DNA from: Myxococcales bacterium
Lineage (GTDB): Bacteria > Myxococcota > Bradymonadia > UBA7976 > UBA1532
DNA: 29,295 nt
Reading direction: 5' to 3'
Assembly (NCBI GenBank): GCA_020430675.1
Contig: JAGQJJ010000002.1
Span: 1 to 29,295, forward strand
In this document: positions 1-7,842 of the stretch, piece after piece
How the letters are laid out: every line of letters begins with the position of its first letter
How positions within the stretch are numbered: position 1 is the stretch's first letter
Translations under genes and position numbers: made by a program
Notes under the pieces: generated by a model
The model's input: the letters and a program-made list of their open reading frames with translations, nothing else
The model's database searches: none
Told to the model about the DNA's origin: nothing

Positions 1-454
1 ACAGCCGCACCTCGCCCACGTAATCGCCGACGCGCTCCGCCCAGGTGGCAAAGCGGCGCTCGCGGTCCGTCGGCGGCATCGCGCCGTTGAGGTACCAGTC
101 CTCGACGCCGAGCAGGAGCACCCGCGCCCGCCCCAGCTTGTCTCGATGCCGGCGATACAGCGTCAGCGCATCCAGCGGCGTGCCCGAGGTGAGCCCCAGG
201 TTGAGCACCGCGCCGCGCGGCAGGCCCAGCGCCGCCTCCAGCGCCCGCGGCGGCACCGCGTCGCGCACCCGGCTGCTGCCGAGCAGCACCACCTGAGGCG
301 CCTCGGCCGGCTCGATCACCTGCGCTTCGAGCACCGCAAACACGCCCGAGGCCGTGCGCGGCGCCGCCGACCAGATGCGCTCGTCGCGCGCGACGCCGAT
401 CTCGAAGGCGGCGAGCAGGCTCAGGCACAGCAATGGGGCGGCGAAGCGGCGCAT
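1..454 (-). CDS. SGNH-hydrolase-like acyltransferase partner protein (partial, runs off left edge)
   Basis: The first 151 residues are visible and the 3' end lies outside the window. The ATG at 454 sits six bases after the stop of the MBOAT gene, so the two are probably co-transcribed. The protein starts with a hydrophobic segment (MRRFAAPLLCLSLLAAF), a signal peptide or membrane anchor. Around residues 55-62 it has VVLLGSSRVRD, which resembles block I (GxS) of SGNH/GDSL hydrolases and of AlgJ/AlgX/DltD-type proteins that work with MBOAT acyltransferases. The inferred role is final transfer or removal of an acyl group on a cell-surface polymer in the periplasm. The other SGNH blocks (catalytic Asp and His) would lie outside the window, so activity cannot be judged. 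The family call rests on one motif plus the MBOAT neighbour. Confidence 0.65.
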   Translation of the reverse strand, partial: MRRFAAPLLCLSLLAAFEIGVARDERIWSAAPRTASGVFAVLEAQVIEPAEAPQVVLLGSSRVRDAVPPRALEAALGLPRGAVLNLGLTSGTPLDALTLYRRHRDKLGRARVLLLGVEDWYLNGAMPPTDRERRFATWAERVGDYVGEVRL

Positions 455-460
455 CACGGC

Positions 461-1846
461 TCAGAACTGAAAATAGAGGAAGGGCACCTCGGTGCCCGAC
501 AACAAGACGGCGGCGAGCGCCATGCCGGCATAGACCGGCCCGCGCAGCCACCACGGCCAGCGGCGCAGCGCCAGGTGATCGCCGGCGCGGGCCTGCGGCA
601 CATCGATGAACAGCAGCGCAAAGAGCGCGACAGCGGCGATCAGCAGCGTCCGCCGGGCCGCGCCGCCCTCAAACGCGACGATGCCGCTCAGCACCGCCCA
701 CGCCTGTCCGAAGTCGGCGGCGCGGAAGAACACCCAGGCCAGCCCGACCACCGCCATTGTCAGCAGCCAGCCGAACACGCGACGCGCGCGCCCCGCTTCG
801 CCCGAACGCTGGACGCGCTTGTGCATCAACAGCGCCAAGCCATGCAGCCCACCCCAGGCGACAAAGTTCCAGCCCGCCCCGTGCCACAAGCCGCCCAGCA
901 GCATTGTCAGCATCAGATTGCGATCGGTGCGCCACGGCCCGCCGCGATTGCCGCCGAGCGGGATGTACAGGTAATCGCGCAGCCAGCTCGACAACGAGAT
1001 ATGCCAGCGCCGCCAGAACGCGGTGATGTCGGTCGCGAAGTACGGGTGGGCGAAGTTCTCCATCAACTCGACGCCCATCATGCGGCTCGCGCCGCGGGCG
1101 ATGTCGGAGTAGCCGGCGAAGTCGCCATAGATTTGCAGCGCAAACAGCAGCACGCAAAGCGCCAAGGCGCCGCTGCCGTGCGCCGCCGGGTTGGCAAAGA
1201 CCGCGTCGACATGCGGCGCCACGGTGTCGGCGATGGCCACCTTGCGCACGTAGCCGATGAGCATCAGCACCGCGCCCGAGGCCAGCGCCTCGCCGTCGGC
1301 CACGCGCCGCTTTGCAAACTGCGGCAACAGATGCGTCGCCCGCTCGATGGGCCCGGCGACGAGCTGCGGGAACCACGCGACGTAGACCGCAAAGCGCAGC
1401 GGATCGCGGCAGGCGGCGAGGCGGCCGCGGTAGACGTCGATGGTGTAGGCCATCGTCTGGAAGGTGTAGAAGCTGATGCCGATGGGCAGCACGATGGCCA
1501 GCGTGGGCCGGTGCGCGGCAAAGCCCAGCGCCGTCAGCAGGTCGACGGCCGAGTCGACGAAGAAGCCGGCGTATTTGAAGAAGCCGAGCAGGCCCAGATT
1601 GACCGCCAGGCTGACCCACAGCCAACGCCGCCGCGCGCGCGCGTCCGCGGCCTCGATGCGCAGGGCGCAGAGAAAGTCGACCCCGGTCGACAGCCACAAG
1701 AGCCCGAGAAAACGCCAGTCCCACCAGCCGAAGAAGACGTACGAGGCGAGCAGCGCCACCGCGTTCTGCCCGCGCACGCCCAGGCCGCGGTGCACCGCAA
1801 AGACCACGGCGAAGAACACGAAGAAGACCGGGGAGTGAAACAGCAT
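461..1846 (-). CDS. MBOAT-family membrane O-acyltransferase (AlgI/DltB-like)
   Basis: A 461-residue polytopic membrane protein of normal AlgI length. It opens with MLFHSPVFFVFF, typical of AlgI-type proteins. It carries the family signatures: a WFPQLVAGPI segment, ALQIYGDFAGYSDIARG, WRRWHISLSSWLRDYLYIPLGG (first conserved His at residue 282) and LGGLWHGAGWNF (presumed catalytic His at residue 322). Known relatives move an acyl group, usually acetyl, across the inner membrane for O-acylation of an exported polysaccharide or teichoic acid. The substrate here is unknown because no glycan synthesis genes are visible. The SGNH-like gene follows immediately, matching the usual two-gene acylation pair. 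The family call is firm; the acceptor is not determined. Confidence 0.93.
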   Translation of the reverse strand: MLFHSPVFFVFFAVVFAVHRGLGVRGQNAVALLASYVFFGWWDWRFLGLLWLSTGVDFLCALRIEAADARARRRWLWVSLAVNLGLLGFFKYAGFFVDSAVDLLTALGFAAHRPTLAIVLPIGISFYTFQTMAYTIDVYRGRLAACRDPLRFAVYVAWFPQLVAGPIERATHLLPQFAKRRVADGEALASGAVLMLIGYVRKVAIADTVAPHVDAVFANPAAHGSGALALCVLLFALQIYGDFAGYSDIARGASRMMGVELMENFAHPYFATDITAFWRRWHISLSSWLRDYLYIPLGGNRGGPWRTDRNLMLTMLLGGLWHGAGWNFVAWGGLHGLALLMHKRVQRSGEAGRARRVFGWLLTMAVVGLAWVFFRAADFGQAWAVLSGIVAFEGGAARRTLLIAAVALFALLFIDVPQARAGDHLALRRWPWWLRGPVYAGMALAAVLLSGTEVPFLYFQF

Positions 1847-1916
1847 GCGCCGCGGTTGTCGACGGCGCCGGCCGGGCGTGTCAAGGTGTGCGATCCGCGC
1901 GACCGGGAGGGAGACG

Positions 1917-3353
1917 ATGCGGCGGTCGATCTTGGGCAGTTTTTGGCTGGCGCTGGCCGTTTGCGCCCTCGGATGTGATGACAGCAGCGGCGGATCGGGG
2001 TCGGTGGCCGATCAATCGGTCATCGACATGAATCGCGTCGTCGATGGTGGCGGCGACGCCGCGCCGCCGGCCGATCAGGGCCCGCCGGTCGACCAGGCGA
2101 CGCCCGAGGACGCCGCCGCCGACCTGGCGCCGCCCGAGCCGGACATGGCGGTGATCGAAGAGGACGCCGCGCCCATTCCCGACATGGCGCCGCCCGCGCC
2201 GGACATGGCGCCCGAAGAAGACATGGCGCCGCCGGTCGACGCCGAGCCGCCCGCGCCCGATCGCGGCCCGCCGGTCATCGGCGAGGCCTGCGGACCTTGC
2301 GAAGACGACGCCGAGTGCGTCGCCGGCGTGGGCCCCGGCGCGGGCTGCAACGACCTGATCGGCGGCCGCTTCTGCCTCGCCGGCTGCGATGATGACCGCG
2401 ACTGCCCCGCCTTCCACGCCTGCCTTGGCAATCGCTGCACGCCCGCGGGCGCCCGCTGCGACTCGTGCGCGGTGCAAGGTTGCCCCGCGGGCCAGCACTG
2501 CAACGGCTTCACCGGGCTCTGCGAGGACCGCGCCGGCCGGTGCGGCGGCTGCCGCGAGCAGGTCGACTGCCAGGAAGGCCTCTTCTGCCGCGAGGTCGCC
2601 CTGGGCGCGAGCAATTGCCTTGAGCCCTGCGCCCAGGACGGCGGCTGCGCGCCCGGCTTCGAGTGCGACGCCGGCGCCTGCCGGCCCTCGCAAGGCTTCT
2701 GCGACCCGTGCGGCGTCTGCCCGCCGGTGGCGCCGGTCTGCGACTTCCTCACCGGCAACTGCTCGGAGTGCAACGATGTCACCGCCTGCCCCGAGGGCCA
2801 GGTCTGCGCCGAGGGCGGCGATTGCATCGATCCGCCCGCTGGCGTCGAGTGCCTGCGCGGCAGCGATTGCCGTACCGAAGAGCGCCCGTTCTGTCAGGAT
2901 GACCTCTGCGTGGCCTGCCGTGGCGACGATGACTGCGGCGTGGGCCGCGCCTGTCAGGCCGGGGCCTGTGAGGCGGTCGATCCGTGCAGCCAGATCACCT
3001 GCCAGGCCGGCACACAATGTCAGGATGGCCACTGCGTCGACGGCCAGGGCCTGCCCGCCTGCGGCATCGACGCCGATTGCGGCGCCGACGCGCTGCGCTG
3101 CAACGGCGCCACCGGCCAGTGCTATCGCGCCGATCAGACCTGCGACCCCGATGGCATGACCGCGGTCTGCGCGCCCGGCGGCCGCTGCCAGCCGGCCCCG
3201 TTCGGCCAACCCGGCTTCGTCTGTAGCTGCGCGCGCACCAACCCCGGCGACTTCCAGGAGCCCAACGAGGCCCACCGCATCCCCTGCCAACCGGGCGGCT
3301 TCTGCCTGCAGATCGGCGACCAACCGGGCATCTGCACCGGCTTTGGCATGTAG
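1917..3353 (+). CDS. Cys-rich outer-surface lipoprotein with acidic repeat linker
   Basis: A 478-residue protein. The ATG at 1917 is chosen over in-frame upstream starts because it begins a classic lipoprotein signal (MRRSILGSFWLALAVCALGC, lipidated Cys 20) and follows a GGGAGG ribosome-binding site. Residues ~21-125 form an unstructured linker rich in Asp, Pro and Ala, including repeated DMAPP units. Residues ~126-478 are packed with cysteines in short EGF-like or VWC-like blocks such as CGPCEDDAEC, CAPGFECDAGAC and CRGDDDCGVGRAC, expected to form disulfides outside the cytoplasm. Similar Cys-rich lipoproteins are common in Myxococcota and mostly lack known function. The gene is divergent from the MBOAT gene with a 70-base gap. 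No enzymatic motif is visible; an adhesive or structural surface role is only a guess. Confidence 0.85.
   Translation: MRRSILGSFWLALAVCALGCDDSSGGSGSVADQSVIDMNRVVDGGGDAAPPADQGPPVDQATPEDAAADLAPPEPDMAVIEEDAAPIPDMAPPAPDMAPEEDMAPPVDAEPPAPDRGPPVIGEACGPCEDDAECVAGVGPGAGCNDLIGGRFCLAGCDDDRDCPAFHACLGNRCTPAGARCDSCAVQGCPAGQHCNGFTGLCEDRAGRCGGCREQVDCQEGLFCREVALGASNCLEPCAQDGGCAPGFECDAGACRPSQGFCDPCGVCPPVAPVCDFLTGNCSECNDVTACPEGQVCAEGGDCIDPPAGVECLRGSDCRTEERPFCQDDLCVACRGDDDCGVGRACQAGACEAVDPCSQITCQAGTQCQDGHCVDGQGLPACGIDADCGADALRCNGATGQCYRADQTCDPDGMTAVCAPGGRCQPAPFGQPGFVCSCARTNPGDFQEPNEAHRIPCQPGGFCLQIGDQPGICTGFGM
2121..2240 (+). repeat. in-frame repeats encoding DMAPP-type linker units
   Basis: The nine-base word gacatggcg occurs at 2142, 2181, 2202 and 2220, with a one-base variant (gacctggcg) at 2121. 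Spacings are all multiples of three (21, 39, 21, 18), so they encode repeated Asp-Met-Ala (or Asp-Leu-Ala) units, mostly followed by Pro-Pro. The repeat sits in the linker between the lipid anchor and the Cys-rich part of the lipoprotein. It could change length by slippage or recombination without breaking the frame. Confidence 0.7.
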
Positions 3354-3384
3354 CGTGGCGATCCTCTTTTTTGTACAGTCAGCC

Positions 3385-3401
3385 CGCCCCGCGCCGGGGC
3401 G
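3385..3401 (+). promoter_or_regulatory. GC hairpin in the leader of the amidase gene
   Basis: The arms CGCCCCG (3385-3391) and CGGGGCG (3395-3401) are perfect complements around a 3-base loop. They end six bases before the GAGGAG ribosome-binding site (3408-3413) of the amidase gene. A T6 run (3367-3372) lies before the hairpin rather than after it, so this is not an intrinsic terminator on the + strand. It might modulate translation or simply reflect base composition. Confidence 0.35.
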
Positions 3402-3418
3402 CACCCCGAGGAGCGAGC

Positions 3419-4285
3419 ATGAGCCAGATCGTCAAGTGCGGCTTGATCCAATGCGCCAACCCGGTCAACGACGAGAGCGTGCCCGTCGCTGACATCCAGA
3501 AGGCGGCGCTCGACAAGCACATCCCCTTCATCGAGCAGGCCGGCAAGCAGGGCGTGCAGATCCTCTGCCTGCAAGAGATCTTCAACGGCCCCTACTTCTG
3601 CCCGAGCCAGAGCACCCGCTGGTACGCCGCCGCCGAAGCCATCCCCGGGCCGACGACCGCGGTGATGTCCGAGCTGGCCAAGAAGTACCAGATGGCCATC
3701 GTGGTGCCGCTCTACGAAGAGGCGATGCGCGGCGTCTACTACAACACCGCGGCGGTGATCGACGCCGACGGCACCTACCTCGGCAAGTACCGCAAGCAGC
3801 ACATCCCGCAGACCGCCGGCTTCTGGGAGAAGTACTTCTTCAAGCCCGGCGACGGCGGCTACCCGGTCTTCCAGACGCAGTACGCCAAGGTCGGCGTCTA
3901 CATCTGCTATGACCGCCACTTCCCCGAGGGCGCGCGCTGCCTGGGCCTCAACGGCGCCGAGATCGTGTTCAACCCGAGCGCGACCGTCGCCGGCCTCAGC
4001 CAGTACCTCTGGAAGCTGGAGCAGCCAGCGCACGCGGTGGCCAATGGCTACTTCGTCGGCGCCATCAACCGCGTCGGCACCGAAGCGCCGTGGAACATCG
4101 GCAAGTTCTATGGCAGCAGCTACTTCGTCAACCCGCGCGGCCAGTTCCTCGCCGAAGGCTCGGAGGACGCCGACGAGCTGGTGGTCGCCGACTGCGACCT
4201 CGGCCAGATCGACGAGGTGCGGCAGGTCTGGCAGTTCTATCGCGACCGCCGGCCCGAGGCCTACAACGAGCTGGTCGACTACTGA
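3419..4285 (+). CDS. beta-ureidopropionase-type carbon-nitrogen hydrolase (nitrilase superfamily)
   Basis: A 288-residue protein. The ATG at 3419 is preceded by GAGGAG at 5-base spacing, so the longer in-frame ORF start is rejected. The nitrilase-fold triad is intact: Glu53 in LQEIFNGPYF, Lys126 in KYRKQHIP and Cys163 in YICYDRH. Stretches such as GYPVFQTQYAKVGVYICY, NGAEIVFNPSAT, AINRVGTE and FYGSSYF match what I recall of beta-ureidopropionase (beta-alanine synthase). That cytosolic enzyme hydrolyses N-carbamoyl-beta-alanine to beta-alanine, CO2 and ammonia, the last step of reductive pyrimidine breakdown. N-carbamoylputrescine amidase is the main alternative. No dihydropyrimidinase or dihydropyrimidine dehydrogenase gene is adjacent, so context does not decide the substrate. 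The superfamily and catalytic competence are well supported; exact specificity is moderate. Confidence 0.9.
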   Translation: MSQIVKCGLIQCANPVNDESVPVADIQKAALDKHIPFIEQAGKQGVQILCLQEIFNGPYFCPSQSTRWYAAAEAIPGPTTAVMSELAKKYQMAIVVPLYEEAMRGVYYNTAAVIDADGTYLGKYRKQHIPQTAGFWEKYFFKPGDGGYPVFQTQYAKVGVYICYDRHFPEGARCLGLNGAEIVFNPSATVAGLSQYLWKLEQPAHAVANGYFVGAINRVGTEAPWNIGKFYGSSYFVNPRGQFLAEGSEDADELVVADCDLGQIDEVRQVWQFYRDRRPEAYNELVDY

Positions 4286-4306
4286 TCCCGGCGCGCGCGG
4301 CTCAGG

Positions 4307-5272
4307 CTAATCGTCGTCGTCGGGCCGCTGCGCCGGGCGGTTGAGCGCCGGGCGGTGCATTCGGGCGCTGCGCAGCTTGCGGGTCTGCCGGTTGAGGCCG
4401 ACCGCCACCGCAAACAGGATCAGCGCCATCAGGCCCAGCACCACGCCGACGATGCCCAGATCGGCGCCCGGCGTGGCCCCGTAATCGAGCAGCAGCGGCG
4501 CATCGGCCAACCGGACGCCGCGCTCGGCGAGCGCGCGCACGCGGCGGTCATCGAGGCCTTCCCACCACACATCGCGCACGATGCCGCTGTACACGTCACG
4601 GGCGACCAGCGCGTCGAGATCCGCGGTGACCCGGCCCTGCGCGTGCAGCACCACCGCCACCGGCGCCTCGGGCGTCCAGCCTTCGGGCACCAGCGGCAGC
4701 CAGACGCTGCCTTCGCCGCCGCTCTTTCCCGGGTCGATCAGCCCGTGTTCGAGGGCCAGCTTGCCGCGCACGCTCAGGTTGTCGGTCGCCGGCCGCTCAC
4801 CGCTGGCCAGTTGTTCAATCGTGACCTCGGCGTGGTCGCGGTCGAAGCCGTGCACGATGAGGGGGCCGAACATGAAGGCCACGAGCAGCATCGCCACCGC
4901 CATCACCGCCGGCAACACCACGCCGTCGAGCTCACGCGCGCCCATCTGCGCGTAGGCCTTGGCCGGCGACAGGCCGCGCAGGTCGATGCCCGGCTTGCGG
5001 GCGAGCAGCGCGTCGACCAGGCGGGCGAACTCCGGTTCGTGGGCATCGGCGAAGATGCGCGCCCGCTTGTGGCGACCCTTGTCGGTGCGCCAGGCCAGCA
5101 CCAGCTCGCTCGAGTCGCCCTCGGTGCGCACATAGAGCGCCGAAAGCCGCTCCAGCGGCGCGGTCACGGTGCGCACGCCGGTTCGAGCGAGCAGGATGGG
5201 CCCGTCGAAGCGCACGTCGACCGTGAAGACCGAGTATTTGAAGCGAAAGACCTGCTCGGACGGTTCGTTCAT
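4307..5272 (-). CDS. uncharacterised two-helix membrane protein
   Basis: A 321-residue protein. The ATG at 5272 (MNEPSEQVFRFKY) has a GAGG just upstream; the much longer ORF reading through from 5833 is antisense to the next gene and is not used. Residues 1-110 alternate short strands and charged residues and could be a small beta-rich, PH-like cytoplasmic domain. Transmembrane helices lie at about 117-141 (GVVLPAVMAVAMLLVAFMFG) and 272-294 (LGIVGVVLGLMALILFAVA). The ~130 residues between them would be periplasmic, and the tail is basic then acidic (RPDDDD). I recognise no family and no catalytic motif. The gene converges on the amidase gene with a 21-base gap and diverges from the recombinase-like gene at 5351. 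Real gene: likely. Function: unknown. Confidence 0.75.
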   Translation of the reverse strand: MNEPSEQVFRFKYSVFTVDVRFDGPILLARTGVRTVTAPLERLSALYVRTEGDSSELVLAWRTDKGRHKRARIFADAHEPEFARLVDALLARKPGIDLRGLSPAKAYAQMGARELDGVVLPAVMAVAMLLVAFMFGPLIVHGFDRDHAEVTIEQLASGERPATDNLSVRGKLALEHGLIDPGKSGGEGSVWLPLVPEGWTPEAPVAVVLHAQGRVTADLDALVARDVYSGIVRDVWWEGLDDRRVRALAERGVRLADAPLLLDYGATPGADLGIVGVVLGLMALILFAVAVGLNRQTRKLRSARMHRPALNRPAQRPDDDD

Positions 5273-5350
5273 GGGCCTCGGCGTATGGAGTCCAGCGCGG
5301 CAGTCTGGCATGCTCCCCCCACTGTGGTCCACGGCGGCGAGGTGCTCCCC

Positions 5351-5881
5351 ATGTCCGACGGCGAGAAAACGGTGCGCATCCAGATCGACGTGCCCCTCTC
5401 GTTGGTGGCGCGGCTCGATCGGCTCCACCAAGGGCGCGGCGGCGACGCCGGCGCCAAGACGCATACCTGGCTGCGCGCGTTGGCCCGCGGCGCGGCGGCG
5501 CTCGAAGCGGGCGATGACGACGAGTCGATCATCACCGCGGTGAATCGGCCCCTGGTGCCCGAGGACGAGGCCGAGCGCGTCGTGCTGCGCGGCGATCATC
5601 TGGCCTATGGCACCCGCGCCGGCCCCGATCGGCGCGATGATGAACGCGGCCTCGATGCAGGCCGCCGCTCCGAAGACCATCACCGGGTGCGGCGCGCGTT
5701 CATCGACCGGGTGATGGACTGGCACGACGAGGGGCGCCCGGCGGCCGACATCGCCGAGGCCCTCAACGAAGAGGGCGTGCGCACCGCGCGGGGCAACGCC
5801 TGGAGCGAAGCGGCCATCGAGCAGCTCATCCACCTCGAAATGCAGAAGCGCGCCCGCGGCGAATGGCAGGAAGGCGAGTGA
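5351..5881 (+). CDS. small protein with an orphan recombinase-domain-like C-terminus
   Basis: A 176-residue protein. The ATG at 5351 (MSDGEKTVRIQ) is preceded by GAGG at about 8 bases; an earlier in-frame start at ~5288 is possible but less natural. Residues 5-25 (TVRIQIDVPLSLVARLDRL) look like the strand-helix start of a ribbon-helix-helix protein. From about residue 115, FIDRVMDWHDEGRPAADIAEALNEEG followed by RTARGNAWSEAAIEQLI closely resembles the helical recombinase domain of large serine recombinases (IA..LN..G..T.RG..W). The catalytic resolvase domain is absent, so it is not a working recombinase; a DNA-binding role is plausible. The GTG start of the S9 peptidase gene overlaps its stop, which implies translational coupling. 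Related proteins may be annotated only as hypothetical. Confidence 0.75.
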   Translation: MSDGEKTVRIQIDVPLSLVARLDRLHQGRGGDAGAKTHTWLRALARGAAALEAGDDDESIITAVNRPLVPEDEAERVVLRGDHLAYGTRAGPDRRDDERGLDAGRRSEDHHRVRRAFIDRVMDWHDEGRPAADIAEALNEEGVRTARGNAWSEAAIEQLIHLEMQKRARGEWQEGE

Positions 5882-7842
5882 ACGCCGCCTTCAACGCCGA
5901 GCGGTTGACGCGCCTCGGGCGCGTGCAGGCGGTCGCGCCCTCGCCGTGCGGGCGCTGGCTCGCGGTCGAGGTCGCCCGGCTCGATCGCGAAGACGCCCGC
6001 TATCTCGGCGATTTGTGGCGCATCTGTGCCACCGATCCCGCGGCGCCGGCGGTCAAGCTGACCTGGGGCGAAGACGATGACCGCGCCCCGCAATGGCGCG
6101 CCGATGGCGGCCTGTTGTTCCGCAGCACGCGCCGCGTGCCCGGCCAGCCGACCGAAGAGGCGCCGCGGGCCCAGGTCTGGCTGCTGCCCGCCGAGGGCGG
6201 CGAAGCGCGGCCGGTCACCGATGAACCCTGCGGCGTGCGCTCGTTTGTCTGCGGCGGCGACCGCGTGGTGGTGCTGGCCGACGTCTGGCCCGGCGTGCCG
6301 CATGAAAAACAGCGCGCGCACGACGAAGACCGCCGCAAACACGGCCCCTCGGCGCGTCTGTATCGACAGATGCCGGTGCGCTTCTGGGACCACTGGCTGT
6401 CAACCGCCGCGCCGCATGTCATCGTCTACGACGCCGCCGGGCGGCGCGACCTGACGCCCGACGCCGACCGCGAGCACCGCGACGTGCCCATCGCGCTCTC
6501 GACCGATGGCCGGGTGCTGCTCGTGCCCGAGCTGCATCCCGGTGAAGATCGACTGCCCGACACGGTGCTCAACGTCTTTGACCTCGACGCCGGCACGAGA
6601 CGACGGCTCGCGCGCCAACCGCGTGAAACATATGACCATTTGGTCATTTCTTCAAATGGGGCCTGCGCGGTGGGCGTCGTGCATCGCCGCCGCGACGGCG
6701 CCATCGGCCGGCCCACCTTGCAGGTCACCGACCTGAAGACCGGCGAGGTGCGCCCGCTGGCGGCCGATTGGGATGTGCACCCGCGCGTGCGCGCCGTGCG
6801 ACCCGATGGCGCCGCGGCGCTGGTCGACGCCGATGTGCGCGGCCGCGTGCCGGCCTATGAGGTCGATCTGGCCACCGGCGCCCGCACCGCGATCATCGAC
6901 GTCGAAGGCGTGCACGAGAGCCTGGGCTACACCGCCGACGGGCAGTCGATCGTCGGCGTGCGCCATACGCTGGTGCAGCCGCCCGAGCCGTTCTGCGCCC
7001 CGCGCGCGGCGGCCGCAAAGCCGACGCTGCTCGCGCGGTTGAGCGGCTTCGACCCCGCCGAAGCGGGCGGCGCGGTGATCGGCGAGTTCACGGTCAAGGC
7101 GCCCGATGGCACCCCGGTGCACTCGATCACCCTTCGCCCGGCAGACCCCGCGCCCGCGCCCTGCCTGTTCTGGATTCACGGCGGCCCCATCGGCCAGCAC
7201 CACGGCGGCTGGCATTGGCGCTGGAACGCCCTGACCGGCGTCGCGGCCGGCTACGCGGTGGTGCTGCCCAACCCGCGCGGCTCGACGGGCTACGGTCAGG
7301 CGTTCATCGAAGGGGTCTGGAACAACCAATGGGGCGGGGCCTGCTACGCCGATCTGATGGCGGTGGCCGACGCGGTCGTGGCCGATCCGGGCATAAATAA
7401 TGACCACATGGTCGCCATGGGAGGCTCATTCGGCGGCTTCATGGCCAACTGGATCGGCGGCCAGACCGATCGCTTCCGCTGCCTGGTCAGCCACGCCGGC
7501 ATCTACGACGTCTCGGCCTTTCACAGCGGCACCGACCTGCCCGCCTGGGTCTCGTTGACCTGGGGCACGACGCCGACGACCGATCAGGCGACCTTCGACC
7601 GCTACTCGCCCCAGCGCTTCGTGGGCCAATGGCGCACGCCGACGCTGGTGATCCACGGCGAGAAGGATTACCGGGTGCCCATCGGCGAAGCGCTGACGCT
7701 GTTTGAAGACCTGCAACGCCACGAAGTGCCCTCCGAACTGCTGATCTTCCCCGATGAGGGCCACTGGATTCAGCGCCCGCGCAATATTCGCGTCTGGTAT
7801 CGAGCCTGGCTGGAGTTCGTGGCGCGCCACCTGGAGGGCTGA
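5878..7842 (+). CDS. S9-family (prolyl oligopeptidase / acylaminoacyl-peptidase-like) serine peptidase
   Basis: A 654-residue protein. I prefer the GTG at 5878, which overlaps the previous stop (GTGA) and follows AGGAAGG; an ATG at 5863 is the alternative. The N-terminal half has WD40-like propeller features typical of S9 enzymes (SPCGRWLAVEV near the start, WRADGGLLF later). The C-terminal alpha/beta-hydrolase domain has FWIHGGPIGQHHGGW (oxyanion region), NPRGSTGYGQAF, and a complete triad: Ser517 in GGSFGG, Asp597 in GEKDYRVP and His629 in DEGHW. Such enzymes release N-terminal dipeptides or acylated residues from short peptides. No signal peptide is seen, so it is probably cytoplasmic. Two AT-rich palindromes lie inside the gene. 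Its stop overlaps the start of the next gene. The family is firm; the substrate is unknown. Confidence 0.95.
   Translation: MNAAFNAERLTRLGRVQAVAPSPCGRWLAVEVARLDREDARYLGDLWRICATDPAAPAVKLTWGEDDDRAPQWRADGGLLFRSTRRVPGQPTEEAPRAQVWLLPAEGGEARPVTDEPCGVRSFVCGGDRVVVLADVWPGVPHEKQRAHDEDRRKHGPSARLYRQMPVRFWDHWLSTAAPHVIVYDAAGRRDLTPDADREHRDVPIALSTDGRVLLVPELHPGEDRLPDTVLNVFDLDAGTRRRLARQPRETYDHLVISSNGACAVGVVHRRRDGAIGRPTLQVTDLKTGEVRPLAADWDVHPRVRAVRPDGAAALVDADVRGRVPAYEVDLATGARTAIIDVEGVHESLGYTADGQSIVGVRHTLVQPPEPFCAPRAAAAKPTLLARLSGFDPAEAGGAVIGEFTVKAPDGTPVHSITLRPADPAPAPCLFWIHGGPIGQHHGGWHWRWNALTGVAAGYAVVLPNPRGSTGYGQAFIEGVWNNQWGGACYADLMAVADAVVADPGINNDHMVAMGGSFGGFMANWIGGQTDRFRCLVSHAGIYDVSAFHSGTDLPAWVSLTWGTTPTTDQATFDRYSPQRFVGQWRTPTLVIHGEKDYRVPIGEALTLFEDLQRHEVPSELLIFPDEGHWIQRPRNIRVWYRAWLEFVARHLEG
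6632..6647. repeat. 16-base palindrome with TGACC-N4-GGTCA core inside the S9 peptidase gene
   Basis: ATGACCATTTGGTCAT is a perfect inverted repeat (arms ATGACCA / TGGTCAT). It sits in a conspicuously AT-rich patch (about 6625-6658) of an otherwise GC-rich gene and is encoded through codons that are rare here (aca tat gac cat ttg gtc att tct tca aat). Two more sites with the same core lie at 7391 and 11634. Confidence 0.5.
7391..7404. repeat. second TGACC-N4-GGTC palindromic site inside the S9 peptidase gene
   Basis: TGACCACATGGTCG has the perfect inner arms GACCA / TGGTC; the outermost base pair is lost. It follows an AT-rich run (cataaataa, 7382-7390) with codons ata aat aat that are unusual for this region. 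It lies just before the GGSFGG nucleophile codons of the peptidase. Confidence 0.4.

Noticed and set aside
3361..3380. intrinsic terminator after the Cys-rich lipoprotein (T6 run at 3367-3372)
   Set aside because: No stable stem precedes the T-run. The GC hairpin lies after it, the wrong order for a + strand terminator.
1881..3404. 507-codon Ala-rich minus-strand frame opposite the Cys-rich lipoprotein
   Set aside because: Its composition mirrors the opposite-strand Cys/Asp codons and it has no start context. The plus strand has a lipobox and disulfide-rich blocks.
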